From Caprimulgus europaeus (lineage: Eukaryota > Chordata > Aves > Caprimulgiformes > Caprimulgidae), in the NCBI GenBank assembly GCA_907165065.1, contig OU015527.1, positions 23,821,686-23,885,685 of the forward strand: a stretch of 64,000 nt of DNA, in the 5' to 3' direction. Under the pieces are notes generated by a model, which was given only the letters and a program-made list of their open reading frames with translations, made no database searches and was not told the origin of the DNA. Both the position numbers and the translations under genes were made by a program. Below are positions 25,376 through 36,202 of the stretch, piece by piece (positions within the stretch are counted from its first letter, which is position 1; the number at the start of each line of letters is the position of its first letter).

Positions 25376-25539
25376 GCTTTACTGTTAAATTTATATCTAT
25401 AGTTATGTCATGTATATAGTATATATAACTATATGAAAAACTATGTATAAAGCTATATATCATTTATATATACAGTCATTTCAGAGAACACTGTGAGAGT
25501 GTTAGAGAGTGGAAAAAAGGACAAATGGAAGAGAAGAAA
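25376..25539. repeat. AT-rich stretch with TA-rich microsatellite-like sequence
   Basis: Repeated TATATA/CTATAT phrases at about 25395-25480. Nothing else recognised. Confidence 0.6.
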
Positions 25540-26513
25540 CAAATATTTATTGCTCATAAAATCAGAGCAGGATAATAAGAAAGAAAAACAAATCTTAAAA
25601 CATCTTTCCCCTACTCCGCTCTTCTTCCCAGGCTCAACTTTACTACAGATTTCTTTACTTCCTCCCACACAGTGGCACAGGGGGAAGAGGGATGGGCGTT
25701 GCAGTCAGTTCATCACACCTTATTTCTGCCAATCTTTCTTCCTCAGGAGAAGGACTCCTTAAACTCTTCCCCTACTCCAGTTTAGAATCCCTCCCACAGG
25801 AGGCAGTCTTCCACAAACTTCTCCAATGTGAGTTCTTCCCACAGGCTACAGTTCTTCACAAACTGCTCCAGCATGAGTCCAACGTTGGGGCTTTCCACTG
25901 TGTGTAGTCCTTTAGGATGAACTGCTCCAGAATGAGTCACCCATGGGGTCACAGGTCCTACCATCAAACCTGCTCCATCGTGGGCCTCTCTCTCCATGGG
26001 GAGCCACAGTTCCTACCTGAAGCCTCCTCTAGCATGGTCTTCCTACAGCATCACAGCCTCCCTTGGGCATCCACTTGCTCCAGCTTGGTGTCCTCCATGG
26101 GCTACAGGTAAATATCTGCTCCAGTATGGACCTCCATGAGCTGCAGGGGACAGACTACCTTTCCATTTTCTTTACCATGGGCTGCAGGGGAATATTTGCT
26201 CCAGCACCTGGAGTACCTTCTCCCCCTCTGTCTTTCCTGATCTTGCTTGCTGCATAGTTGTTTCTCTCACACATTCTCATGCCTCTCTCTATCTGCAATT
26301 GCAAAGGTGTGGTGTTTTGTTTTGTTTTTTCTTCTCCTTTATAAATATCTTATCACGGTGATGTTACAACTATCATTGATTTGACCAGGTTTGGCCAGCA
26401 GCAGGTTTGTCTTGAAGCAAGCTGGAATTGGTTCTGTCAAACTTAAGGGAAACTTCTGGCAGCTTCTCGCAGAAGCCACTCCTGCAGCCCCTTGCTAACA
26501 AACTCTTGCCACA
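25540..26513 (-). mobile_element. LTR with tandem subrepeats, U5 truncated
   Basis: Minus-strand LTR starting TGTGGCAAGAG at 26513. Shares the AAGCTGCCAGAAG and GGCCAA...CTGGTC blocks with the LTRs at 9707 and 26833. Its middle (about 25760-26220) holds diverged tandem subrepeats built on CTCCAGCATGG...CCATGGGCTGCAGGGG. A poly(A) signal on the minus strand is at 25546-25551, after which U5 is not recognisable. No target duplication was found. Confidence 0.85.
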
Positions 26514-26827
26514 TAAATGCAATATATGCATTATTGACACATTGTCTCTCCAACTCATGATCTGGACCCAGTGACTGCACTCAGACCCTTGTGCACACCC
26601 AGAACAGAGAAAGGAAACAGAAAGCAATTTACGAAGAAAAGAGAACAGACTGAGCTGAACAGGCACAGGGCAGAAAGTGTACTGACCAGCACAGTATTTA
26701 CACATCACCAGATTTTGTAATATCCTTATCCCTCTGTTTTCCCACTCTTGTCCCTCCCCAAATCAGCTAAACATCTCCCCTGACCCACCTTTGGTTCCTT
26801 CCACAAAAATCCTGTAATAAGTCCTAT
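26514..26827. other. Unassigned spacer between two opposed LTRs
   Basis: No retroviral domain, CR1 or gene recognised. May be flanking DNA of either LTR or a decayed internal ERV piece. Confidence 0.5.
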
Positions 26828-27749
26828 ATGGTTGTACCGGATTTTGGTAGTGGGGGGGTGGGGCATAGGGGTGGCTTCTGTGAGAACTGCCAGAAGCTTC
26901 CCCCGTGTCCAACACAGCCAATGCCAGCCAGCTCCAAGATGGACTCACTATTGGCCAAGGCCGAGCCCGTCAGTAACCCCTCTGTGATAACATAATTAAG
27001 AAAAAAGGGGAAGAGAAAAAAAAAAAGCTACATACTTTGCAGTGAGAGAGAGGAGTAAGAAGATGTGAGAGAAACAACTCTGCAGACACCAAGGTCAGTG
27101 AAGGAGGGACCTGTGCTGAGACCTGTGGCCCTGTGGAGAGAGTAGCCCACACTCGAGCGGGTTTGCTGGCAGGACCTGTGAGCCTGTGGGGGACCCATGC
27201 TGGAGAAGTGTGTTCCTGTACCCCATGGAAAGGACCCATGCTGGAGCAGTTCGTGAAGAACTGTCAGTCGTGGGAAGGACTCATGTTGGAGAAGTTAGTG
27301 AAGGATTGCCTCCTGTGAGAGGGACCCCACGCTGGTGCGGGGGAAGGAGTCCTCCCCCTGAGGAGGAAGGAGAGGCAGAAACACCACGTGATGAACTGAC
27401 CTCAATCCCCTGTTCCCCTGTGCCGCTGGGGGGAGGAGGTGGAAATCAGCAGAGAAGTTAAGCCTGGGAAGAAGGGAGGGTTGGGGGAGGTGTTTTAAGA
27501 TTTGGTTTTACTTCTCATTATCTTCTTATCTGATTGGTAATAAATTTTGTTTGTTGGTTTTTTATTTTCTCCCAAGTTAAGTCTGTTTTGTCCATGCCAG
27601 TAATTGGTGAATGATCTCTTTCTGTCCTTATCTCCACCCACGAGCCTTTAGTTATATTTTTCTCCCCTTGCGTGGCTAAGGAGGGGGAGTGATAGATTTG
27701 GCTTTGGTGGGCATCTGGCATCCAGCCGGGGTCAACCCACGACAATGGT
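26828..27749 (+). mobile_element. Complete solo LTR with ATGGT target duplication
   Basis: The LTR spans 26833-27744 (912 bp), begins TGTACCGG and ends GGTCAACCCACGACA. Identical ATGGT at 26828-26832 and 27745-27749 is a perfect 5-bp target site duplication. AATAAA is at 27539-27544, about 200 bp before the end. The U3 holds diverged tandem units built around GGACCCATGCTGGAG(A/C)AGT at about 27150-27330. No internal proviral DNA is attached. It sits in opposite orientation to the related LTR at 25540-26513. Confidence 0.92.
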
Positions 27750-28718
27750 CCACATTAGCTTTTCTTCTGCATGGCATAATGTGTTCCACCCCTAAGCAGC
27801 AACCCTTGTTAGTCTGAAGTTGATCCAGAGAGTTGCTCCCAGTTACTCATGGTGATAGGTTTTATGGTTGAACAATGGAGCTGAGACTCTTCTGGGACAG
27901 CCTTGGGAGGTTCTTGGGCAACATGGTGGTTCCTTGGAGTCTATTTGTTTTCCCATCTGCCATCCCTTTCTTCTCCAGGCTTGTGGAAATGGATCTTTGA
28001 TGGGCTGATTGCTCCTGTGATATGCCTGGCAGTAGAGTAGCAGAGTGCTGCTTGGGTTCCCCCACTGTGTCTTGTGGGTGTGTAGAGCAGCTTTTATGAC
28101 AGCTCTTATTTTCCCTGACCGAAATGTGGTCTAGAATACAGAGACGCTAGCCATTCCACAGAACAAAAGAGAGTATGATCAACAGGAAATCTAAGCATCA
28201 CATTGACTGGCACAAACCAAGCAGCACAGAGTGACTTGGCTGAAAATAACATATATGGTGGGGAAGAAACAATAAAAATATGAAAGTACAAGTAGAGTTT
28301 GGCTTCAGGGCCAACAAAGTGGCTATATAAGAAAACATGTATTTATAGATATGATTTAATTCTAAATTTCAGACAAGACTCATGGAAAATTACCTTGATT
28401 ACTGAATATCATAGACCTTGAATATCATACTCTCCCAACCAGATTGCTAACAAACTAGCTTATACAAAAGCAAAAAAAATCATGTGACAACAAAGACAGA
28501 AAAAAAATTACGGTTTAACAACAGAAGACAGAAAATCTACAATTTACCAGCAGATAATTACACTTTTAAATAAATGAATGAGCTATAATTCCATTTTTAT
28601 TTAGCTGTCTTTACTCTAGGTTTGGGATTTCTATTTTGGATTTCAGTGTTAGGTTAAGTGGCTTACTTTATTCTTCACTGTCTTTAGTTGAACTAAAATT
28701 GGAAAGTCACCACCTGAT
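27750..28718. other. Unique DNA, no gene recognised
   Basis: A minus-strand open stretch at 27862-28065 has no recognisable domain. No TE identified. Confidence 0.55.
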
Positions 28719-30284
28719 TCATTGAACCATAGAATCTCCTGGTTGGAAAAGACCTCTGAAATAATCGAGTCCAGCCATACCTGTCCACTACTAAACCATA
28801 TCTCTGAGCACCCCACCTACTCGTCTTTTAAGCACTGCCAGGGATGGTGACTCAACCACCTCCCAAGGCAGCCCGTTCCAGTGCCTGAGAACCCTTTCAG
28901 TGAATAAATACTTCCTAACATCCAATCTGTACTTCCCCTATCATAAATTAAGGCCATTGCCTCGTGTTCTTTCACTAGTTACCTGGGAGAGAAGACACAC
29001 ACCTGCCTCCCTACAACCTCCTTTCAGGTAGTTGTAGAGAGCAATTAGGTCTCCCCTCAGCCTCCTCATCTCTAGACTAAACAACTCCAGTTCCCTCAAT
29101 CACTAGTCATAAGGCTTGTTCTCCATCCCCGTCACCAGCTTCGATGCCCTTCTCTGGACATGCTGCAGTGCCTCAATGTGCTTCTTGTTATGAGGGCCCC
29201 CAAACTGGACAGTATTTAAGATATGGCCTCACCAAGGCTCAGTACAGGGGAAGTATCACTTCGTTGATCCAACCTGTTCAGATCCCTCTGTGGAGCCTTC
29301 CTACCCTCAAGCAGATCAACACAACGTAGCTTAGTGTCATTTACTGAGTGTGCACTCAAACCCTTCATCCAGATCATTGATAAAGATGTTAAACAGGACT
29401 GGCCCCACGATTGAGCCCTGGGGAACACCACTTGTGACTGGCCTCCAGCTGGATTTAACTCTATTTAGCACCACTCTTCGGGCCTGACCATCCAGCCAGT
29501 TTCTAACTCAGCAGAGAGTATGCCTGTCCAGGCCATTGGCAGCCAGTTTCTCAAGCAAAAGAAATGGTGTCAAAGGCTTTACTGAAGTTCAGGTACACCG
29601 TATCCACAACCTTTCCCTCATCCACTAAGTGGGTCACCTTGTCATAGAAGGAGATCAGGTTAGTCAGGCACAGAACATGCCTTTCATAAACCTATGTTGA
29701 CTGGGCCTGACCACCTGGTTGGCCTGTGTGTGCTGTGTGTTAGCACTCAAGATGATCTGCTCCATCACCTTCCCCGGCACCCAGGTCAGACCGACAGGCC
29801 TGTAGTTCCCTGGATCTCCCCTCTGTCCCTTCTTGTAAATTGGCATAACATTGGTCACCTTTCCAGTCAGCCAGGACTGTTGGTAGATGATAGAAAGGGG
29901 TTTGGTGAGCATGTCTGCCAGCTCCCTCAATATCCTTGGGTGGACCCCATCTGGCCCCATAGACTTGTGGATGTCTAGTTGGCTGAGCAGGTCTCTAATA
30001 ATTTCCTCCTAGATCATGGGAGCTTTGTTCTGCTGCCGGTCCCTGGCTTCTGGCTCAGGGGGCTGGGTACCCAGAGAACAGTTGGCCTTAGTATTAAAGA
30101 CTGAGGCAAAGAAGGCATGAAGTACCTTGGCCTTGTCCTCATCCCTCCTCACTATTGTTCCCCTTGCATCTATTAAAGGATGTAGATTCTCCTTGGCTTT
30201 TCTTTTGTTGTTAATATATCTATAGAACAATTAAGTTCTAGTTGGGCTTCAGCCCTTCTGATTTTTTCTCTGCAAGACCTAATA
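28719..30284 (-). mobile_element. CR1 LINE, minus strand, internally deleted
   Basis: The 3' end is at the left (CATAGAATCTCCTGGTTGG start of the CR1 tail). Reading leftwards on the minus strand, it opens in the linker (RRAEAQLELN near 30265, FYRYINNKRKAKENL near 30210), passes RT entry (MGPDGVHPRILREL near 29955, [13 protein letters not shown] near 29790), motif A (about 29600) and the region before the FADD box (about 29330). The segment around the FADD box and beyond is deleted near 29260-29290, after which the C-terminal domain and 3' UTR follow. Frameshifts and stops throughout. The terminal 8-bp units are barely present. Confidence 0.94.
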
Positions 30285-31509
30285 ATGGACAGTTACAATA
30301 GAATTTCATTCTATCCCCATTTCAAAGAGGATAAGGGTGGGAGAGGTATTGCACAGCTCCGCTTGGAATAAATGCCCTAAACAAGTGATGATGTACATAC
30401 ATACATCCAATTTTTACACCAGAATGGCTTGTCAACTCTGCACGAGAACTACAGGTGAAAGTATTGGTTGTCTGATTGCAAGTAAATAGTACATTCTACC
30501 CAGTACTAAGAAACAAAAAAAGGAATTGACACATCTGTTACAAAGCTGAGAATACAACAATATATGTTGTAGATATTTAAATTTTTCTACATAGAAAATA
30601 TAGAAAAATATCAGTTCTCCAAAAGGTGTGATTATTTAGCATGAATAAGAATTAAATGCAAATGTTTTTCCTGGTCTAATTCAGTGGTTAAGAGGAGTGT
30701 GAGGGCTATATGATACCATTATGGTGATTTTCTTAAGGTAAGTCACTAAGAGCAGAAGGCAAAATTCTGTCTTTATTAACTAAGGTTGTCTTGGGCTAAT
30801 TTCTTTATTTTTCTCAAACTATTAATCTATTAATTTGGTTCAAGAAGTTTAAGGGGCTCAAAAGGTCCCTGTGAGTCAACTTACTTTTTTTTTCCCAAAC
30901 AGGACTTATTTCGCTAAATATCTTCCTGCCATTTGTACAATTCTTCTAATAACACTTATTCTATCCGTTCTCTGTACTTTGAATGTATGCTGCAAGCAGT
31001 TGTACTGAAAACAATTTATCTACTTGATGAATTTGTTGACTTTCTATTATTTGAATTTATTCAGATGAATAAATGCTTAGAATATTGCTTAATATTGATA
31101 CTTGTTTTGTGAGCTTCTAAAACTGTGAGGCTGCCTTATGTACTTAGAGATGTAGCCACCAGATTTCTGTTGCCTGGGCAAGTAAATGCAGTAGTTCTGC
31201 AGTGCTTTACCTTTTAGAGATAGGGTTATCTGATGTCTTTTTATGTAGCTAAGCTTTTGCTTTTGACTTATTGGTTATAAAGTCAGAACTCATGAGCAAT
31301 TCTAAGCTGTTGATCTTTTATTGTGCTTCATTTATCTTTAACTACAGGGGACAGGTATCATCAATAAAGCTATCTTCAAAGTCAATCTAAGCAGCCTCTT
31401 ATCCTTGAAATTTATCTTTCTAAGCAAGAACTCTCATAGGAAATGGAAAAGTGACAATAAGGACAATGAAGTGAAGACACTTCTGCATTTAACTGCATTA
31501 AGGCTCCTT
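30285..31509. other. Unique AT-rich DNA, no gene recognised
   Basis: No repeat family or coding signal is recognised. Confidence 0.6.
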
Positions 31510-31523
31510 CTTCTCCTGTTGAC

Positions 31524-31780
31524 ATGCAGTTGTCAAACAGGTTTAGTGCTCTTCAAGCTGAGGAGGCATTGGGTATGGTTTTGAGGTATGAGACTGACCC
31601 ACTAGGCCCTGTGCCATGCAGGACCATCCGGAAGAAACAACGAGTGATTGTTGAGGGAGACTGCCTTCTCCAGGGGACAGAGGCACCAATCTGCCGACCT
31701 GACCCCTTGTCTACAGAGGTTCGTTGCCTACCAAGGGCTCATATCAGAGATGTCAAGGAGAGACTGCCAAGTCTGGTCAC
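31524..31780 (+). pseudogene. CR1 ORF1, esterase-like domain, first half
   Basis: CR1 ORF1 proteins carry an SGNH/GDSL-type esterase domain of uncertain role in retrotransposition. The NRFSALQAEEA phrase and the block V(I)VEGDCLLQGTEAPIC are readable; the latter is the position of the nucleophile motif GDS, here GDC, so the catalytic serine is replaced by cysteine. [14 protein letters not shown] follows. The frame is cut at 31780 by the inserted CR1. Confidence 0.8.
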
Positions 31781-32891
31781 AGCATCCTCGCTGCCAAATT
31801 GAGGAAGTGTGGATTAGATGATCAGGTAGTGAGATGGACTGTGAACTGGCTGGTGGGAAGAAGCCAGAGAGTGGTGGTCAATGGGGCAGAGTCTAGTTGG
31901 AGACCTGTGTCTAGTGGAGTCCCTCAAGGGTTGGTACTAGGACCAATATTATTCAATATATTCATCAACGACCTGGATGAGGGAACAGAGGGCACTGTCA
32001 GCAAGTTTGCTGATGACACAAAGCTGGGAGGAGTGGCTGACACACCAGAAGGCTGTGCTGCCATCCTGAGAGACCTGGACAAGCTGGAGAGCTGGGAGGG
32101 GAAAAACAATGAAATATAGTAAGGGCAAGTGTAGGGTGTTGCACCTGGGCAGGAACAATCCCATGCTCCAGTATAGGTTGGGAGATGATCTACTAGAGAG
32201 CAGTGGCATAGGGGAAAGGGATCTGGGAGTCCTGGTGGCCAGCAGGATGACCATGAGCCAGCACTGTGCCCTTGTGGCCAGGAAGGCCAATGGCATCCTG
32301 GGGTGCATTAGAAGGGCTGTGGTTAGTAGGTCGAGAGAGGTTCTCCTTCCCCTCTACTCTGCCCTGGTGAGGCCACATCTGGAATATTGTGTCCAGTTCT
32401 GGGCCCCACAGTTCAAGAAGGACAGGGAACTGCTTGAGAGAGTCCAGCACAGAGCCACCAAGACGATTAAGGGAGTGGAGCATCTCCCTTATGGGGAAAG
32501 GCCGAGGGAGCTGGGCTTCTTTAGCTTGGAGAAGAGGAGACTGAGGGGTGACCTCGTTAATGTTTATAAATATATGAAGGGTGAGTGTCAGGTGGATGGA
32601 GCCCAGCTCTTCTCAGTGATGTCCAATGATAGGACAAGGGGCAATGGGTGTAAGCTGTAACACAGGAGGTTCCACTTAAAGTTCAGAAGAAACTTCTTTA
32701 CTGTGAGAGTAGCAGAGCACTGAACAGGCTGCCCAGGGAGGTTGTGGAGTCTCCTTCTCTGGAGACATTCAAGACCCACCTGGACGCCTTCCTGTGTGAA
32801 CTCATCTAGGTGTTCCTGCTCTGGCAGGAGGATTGGACTAGATGATCTTTTGAGGTCCCTTCCAATCCCTGACATTCTGTGTGATTCTGTG
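31781..32891 (+). mobile_element. Nested CR1 inserted in ORF1 of the outer CR1
   Basis: 5'-truncated CR1 beginning in the RT just after motif A ([15 protein letters not shown]) and ending with ATTCTGTG-type units at about 32873-32891. Contains [15 protein letters not shown] and [10 protein letters not shown] (about 31915-32030), and the C-terminal region in a 183-residue open stretch 32109-32660 ([16 protein letters not shown]). The outer CR1 text resumes at 32892 in the same reading frame with no lost or duplicated bases beyond at most one A, so no real target duplication was made. One frameshift lies near 32100. Confidence 0.92.
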
Positions 32892-33253
32892 ATCTGACTA
32901 CTACGCCCTGCTGCTCTTCCATGTGGGAACTGATGATACCAAGACCAACCTGGGAACTATCAAAAGGGATATCAGAGCCCTAGGAGTGGTGGTCAAGGGC
33001 CTTAGGGCACAGGTTGCTTCCTCCTTGATCCTACTGGTTAGGGTTGCAAACGAGAAGAGGAATATGAGCTTGTTCTCCAAGTAAACAACTGGCTGCACCA
33101 CTGGTGCTGGCAACAGGGTTTTGGTTTCTATGATCATGGGACCTGATCTGATGATCAACAGCTGCTTGGGAGTGATGGGATCCACCTCACCAACAGGGGT
33201 ACACGTGCCTTTGCCAATAGACTGGCCAATCTCATAAGGAGAGCTTTAAACTA
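32892..33253 (+). pseudogene. CR1 ORF1, esterase-like domain, second half
   Basis: Continues ORF1 after the nested insertion. LLFHVGTDD is the HVGTND-type block and DGIHLTNRG the distal catalytic Asp-His block of the SGNH esterase fold. A frameshift near 33078 (before NNWLHHWC) and a stop near 33150 disable it. ORF1 ends at the RRALN stop near 33250. Confidence 0.78.
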
Positions 33254-33401
33254 GGAAGGAAGTGGGTAGGGGAGAATTATGGAAATTATGGAGATTATCC
33301 AAACAGTAAAACAAAACTCAATGAGGTACAACCCAAGCAAGTGTCTGCAGAACATGTCTGTGGGGTAACTTCATTCACCTCGGCATGCTCTAATTCCTCT
33401 C

Positions 33402-34783
33402 TGAAGTGCCTATATAGCAATGCACACAGCATGGGAAATAAACAGGGAGAGTTGGAGATCTGAGTGCAGATGCAAGGCTTCGATCTTGTTGCAATTACCG
33501 AAACATGGTGGGACAGTTCGCACAACTGGAACATTGCCATAAATGGCTACAAGGTTTTTAGGAGAGACAGACCAGGAAGGCAAGGTGATGGCGTTGCCCT
33601 TTACATAAGAGAACACCCGGTATCTGTGGAGCTTCTCCTCAGGGTGAATGATGAGAGGGTCGAGTGCTTATGGGTAAGGATTAAAGGTCAGACTAACATG
33701 GGTGACATAGTAGTGGGTGTTTGCTACAGGCCACCTGATCAGGAGGAGGAAGTGGACGAAGCCTTTCACAGTCAGCTGAAAGCAACCTCACAGTCACAGA
33801 CCCTGCTGCTCGTGGGTGACTTCAGCTACCCTGACATTTGCTGGAGGAATAACTCTGCAAGTCAAATGCAACCAAGGAGGTTCCTTGAAAGCATTGATGA
33901 TAACTTTTTCTCACAAATGCCTGAAGAGCCAACAAGGAAAGGAGTGCTGCTGGACCTTGTCCTATCAAATAATGAAGGAGTAGTTGGGGATGGTGAAGTA
34001 GTGAAGGCTGGCGGCAGCCTTGGCTGTAGTGGCCATGAGATTGTGGAGTTCAGGATCCAGCTAGGAGGAAACAGGTTAGTAAAGAAGACTGCAACCCTAA
34101 ACTTCAAGCAAGCTAACTTTGGCTTCTTCAGGGACCTTCTTGGAAGAATCCCATGGGATCAGACCCTTGAAGGAAGAGGGGTGCAAGAGAGCTGGTTAAT
34201 ATTCAAACATCACTTCCTCCAGGCTCACGAACAATGCATCCCTGTCTGCAAGCAGTGGAGCAAAGGGAGGAGAGGACCAGCATGGATGAACAAGCAGCTC
34301 CTCGCAAAACTCAAACTTAAGCAGGATGTGTACAAGAGGTGGAAGCAAGGACAGACCACTTGGGAAGAGTATAAGGGTGTCACCAGAGCATGCAGAAATG
34401 TGACGAGGAAGGCCAAGGCCCAATTGGAACTGGCAAGGAGGGACAGAGACAACAAGAAGGACTTCTTCAAATACATTAGCAACAAAAGGAAGGCCAGGGA
34501 AAATGTGGGGCCACTACTGAATGGGGCAGGGTACCTGCTAACTGAGGACACAAAGAAAGCAGATTTACTGAATGCCTTCTTTGCTTCAGTCTTCACTACC
34601 CCTCAGGAATCCCCATCCCAAGCTGGAAAAAGGAAGACTTTCCCTTGGTTGATGAGTATTGGGTTAGAGATTGACTATGCAACCTTAACACCCACAAGTC
34701 CATGGGCCATGATGGGATGCACCCATATGTGCTGGGAGAGCTATCTCTCATCATTGCTACTCCACTTTCAATCATCTTTGTGA
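33402..34783 (+). pseudogene. CR1 ORF2 apurinic-like endonuclease and linker, long open frame
   Basis: The endonuclease nicks target DNA to prime reverse transcription. The N-terminal YSNAHSMGNKQGEL block (from about 33408) is cut off by a TGA at about 33459. The open frame 33464-34783 (439 residues) has the metal-binding Glu in ITETWW (residue 13), VCYRPPD at 86-92, LVGDF at 116-120 followed by Ser where Asn is usual, LDLVLSN at 163-169, and SGH at 189-191 where SDH is expected, so a catalytic Asp is lost. The linker (FFKYISNKRKARENV) follows. It is the longest open frame in the window, but the substitutions make activity unlikely. Confidence 0.88.
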
Positions 34784-36202
34784 GGTTGTGGCAATCAGGA
34801 GAGGTTCCTGAAGACTAGAAGAAGGCAAATATCACCCCTGTCTTCAAGAAGGGTAAAAAGGAGGACCCAGGGAACTACAGGCCAGTCAGCTTTACCTCAG
34901 TCCCTGGGAAGGTCATGGAACAGATCATTCTGGAGGCCATCTCCAAGCATGTGAAAGGCAAGAAGGTCATCAGGGGTAGTCAGTATGGATTCAGCAAAGA
35001 GAAATCATGCTTAACTAACCTGATTGCCTTCTGTGACAGGACAGCTGGCTGAGGGGAGGGCAGTGGATGTTGTATACTTGGACTTGAGCAAGGCTTCTGA
35101 TACTGTCTCCCATGACATCCTCATTGTCAAACTCAAGAAGTGTGGACTTGATGATTGGATGGTGAGGTGGATTGAGAACTGTCTGAATGATAGAGCTCAG
35201 AGGTTTGTCATTGGTGGTGTGGAATCAAGTTGGAGGCCTGTATCTAGTGGTCGCCCCCAGGGATCAATACTGGGTCCAGTGATATTCAACCTATTAATCA
35301 GTTACTTAGATGAAGGAACAGAGTGCCTCCTCAGCAAGTTTGCTGATGATGCTAAACTGGGAGGAGTGTTGGATAGGCTAGATGGCTGCACTGCCATTCA
35401 GAGGGACCTTGTCAAGCTGGAGAGATGGGCAGAGAGGAACCTCTTGAGGTTCAACACGGGAAAGAGCAGGGTCCTGCATATGGGAAGGAATAACCCTATG
35501 CACCAGTACCTGTTGTGGGCAGACCTCCTGGAAAGCAGTCCTGTGGAGAAGGATCTGGGAGTCCTGGTGCACAGCAGTGTGGTCTTGTGGCCAGGAAGGC
35601 TAATGGTATCCTGGGTTGTATTAGGAAGAATGTTGCCAGAAGGTATAGAGAGGTAATCCTCCCCTTCTACTCAGCCCACACCCGGAGCATTGCGTGCAGT
35701 TCTGGGGTCCCCAGTACAGGAAGGACATGAAACTCCTGGAGCATGACCAGTGAAAGGTGACTAAGGTGATTAAAGGACTGGAGCTCCTTTCATATGAGGA
35801 AAGGCTGAGGGAGTTGGGCCTGTTCAGACTGGAAAAAAAGATGACTCAGAGGGGATCTGATCAATGTTTATAGATATCCAAAGGGAGAGTGTCTAGAGGA
35901 CAGGGCCAGAGTCTTCTCATTGCCACCCAACAATAGGACAAGAGGCAATGGGCATAAACTGCAGCATAGCAAGTTCCACCTGAACACAAGGAAGAACTTC
36001 TTTACTGTGAGGGCGACTGAGCACTGGAACACGTTGCCCTGGGAGGTTGTGGAGTCTCCCTTCCTGGAGATATTAAAAATCTGTCTAGACAAAATCCTGG
36101 TTCATGTGCTCTAAGAGTCCCTGCTTGAGCAGGGTGGTTGGAGTAGATGACCATCAGAGGTCCCTTCCAACCTCAGTCATTCCGTGATTGTTTGATTCTG
36201 TG
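34784..36202 (+). pseudogene. CR1 ORF2 reverse transcriptase and 3' UTR of the outer element
   Basis: RT entry ([15 protein letters not shown]...[10 protein letters not shown]) lies at about 34830-34930 after a frameshift and an in-frame TAG near 34816. 35024-35656 gives motif A with Asp at residue 20 (YLDLSKASDTVSHD), SGRPQGS at 75-81 (Val to Arg) and FADD at 106-109. A deletion near 35575 removes part of the C-terminal region; the rest is broken into short frames to about 35900. The 3' UTR ends near 36202. Confidence 0.9.

Larger units (their letters stand above)
31510..36202 (+). mobile_element. Near full-length CR1 LINE with a nested CR1 insertion
   Basis: The host element runs from the C-terminal half of ORF1 (31510-31780 and 32892-33253), through ORF2 endonuclease (from about 33402), linker and RT, to a 3' end with 8-bp units at about 36178-36202. 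It is interrupted by a separate CR1 at 31781-32891. Only the ORF1 N-terminal region and 5' UTR are missing. ORF2 is broken by a TGA at about 33459, by frameshifts near 34620-34800 and 35640, and by a deletion near 35580. It is the most complete CR1 in the window. Confidence 0.93.

Noticed and set aside
26373..26708. 111-codon minus-strand open frame
   Set aside because: It crosses the LTR end at 26513 into unassigned spacer and has no recognisable motif.
27862..28065. Possible ERV env or gag piece on the minus strand next to the solo LTR
   Set aside because: The adjacent LTR has a perfect target duplication, so the flank is not its interior, and no retroviral motif is readable.
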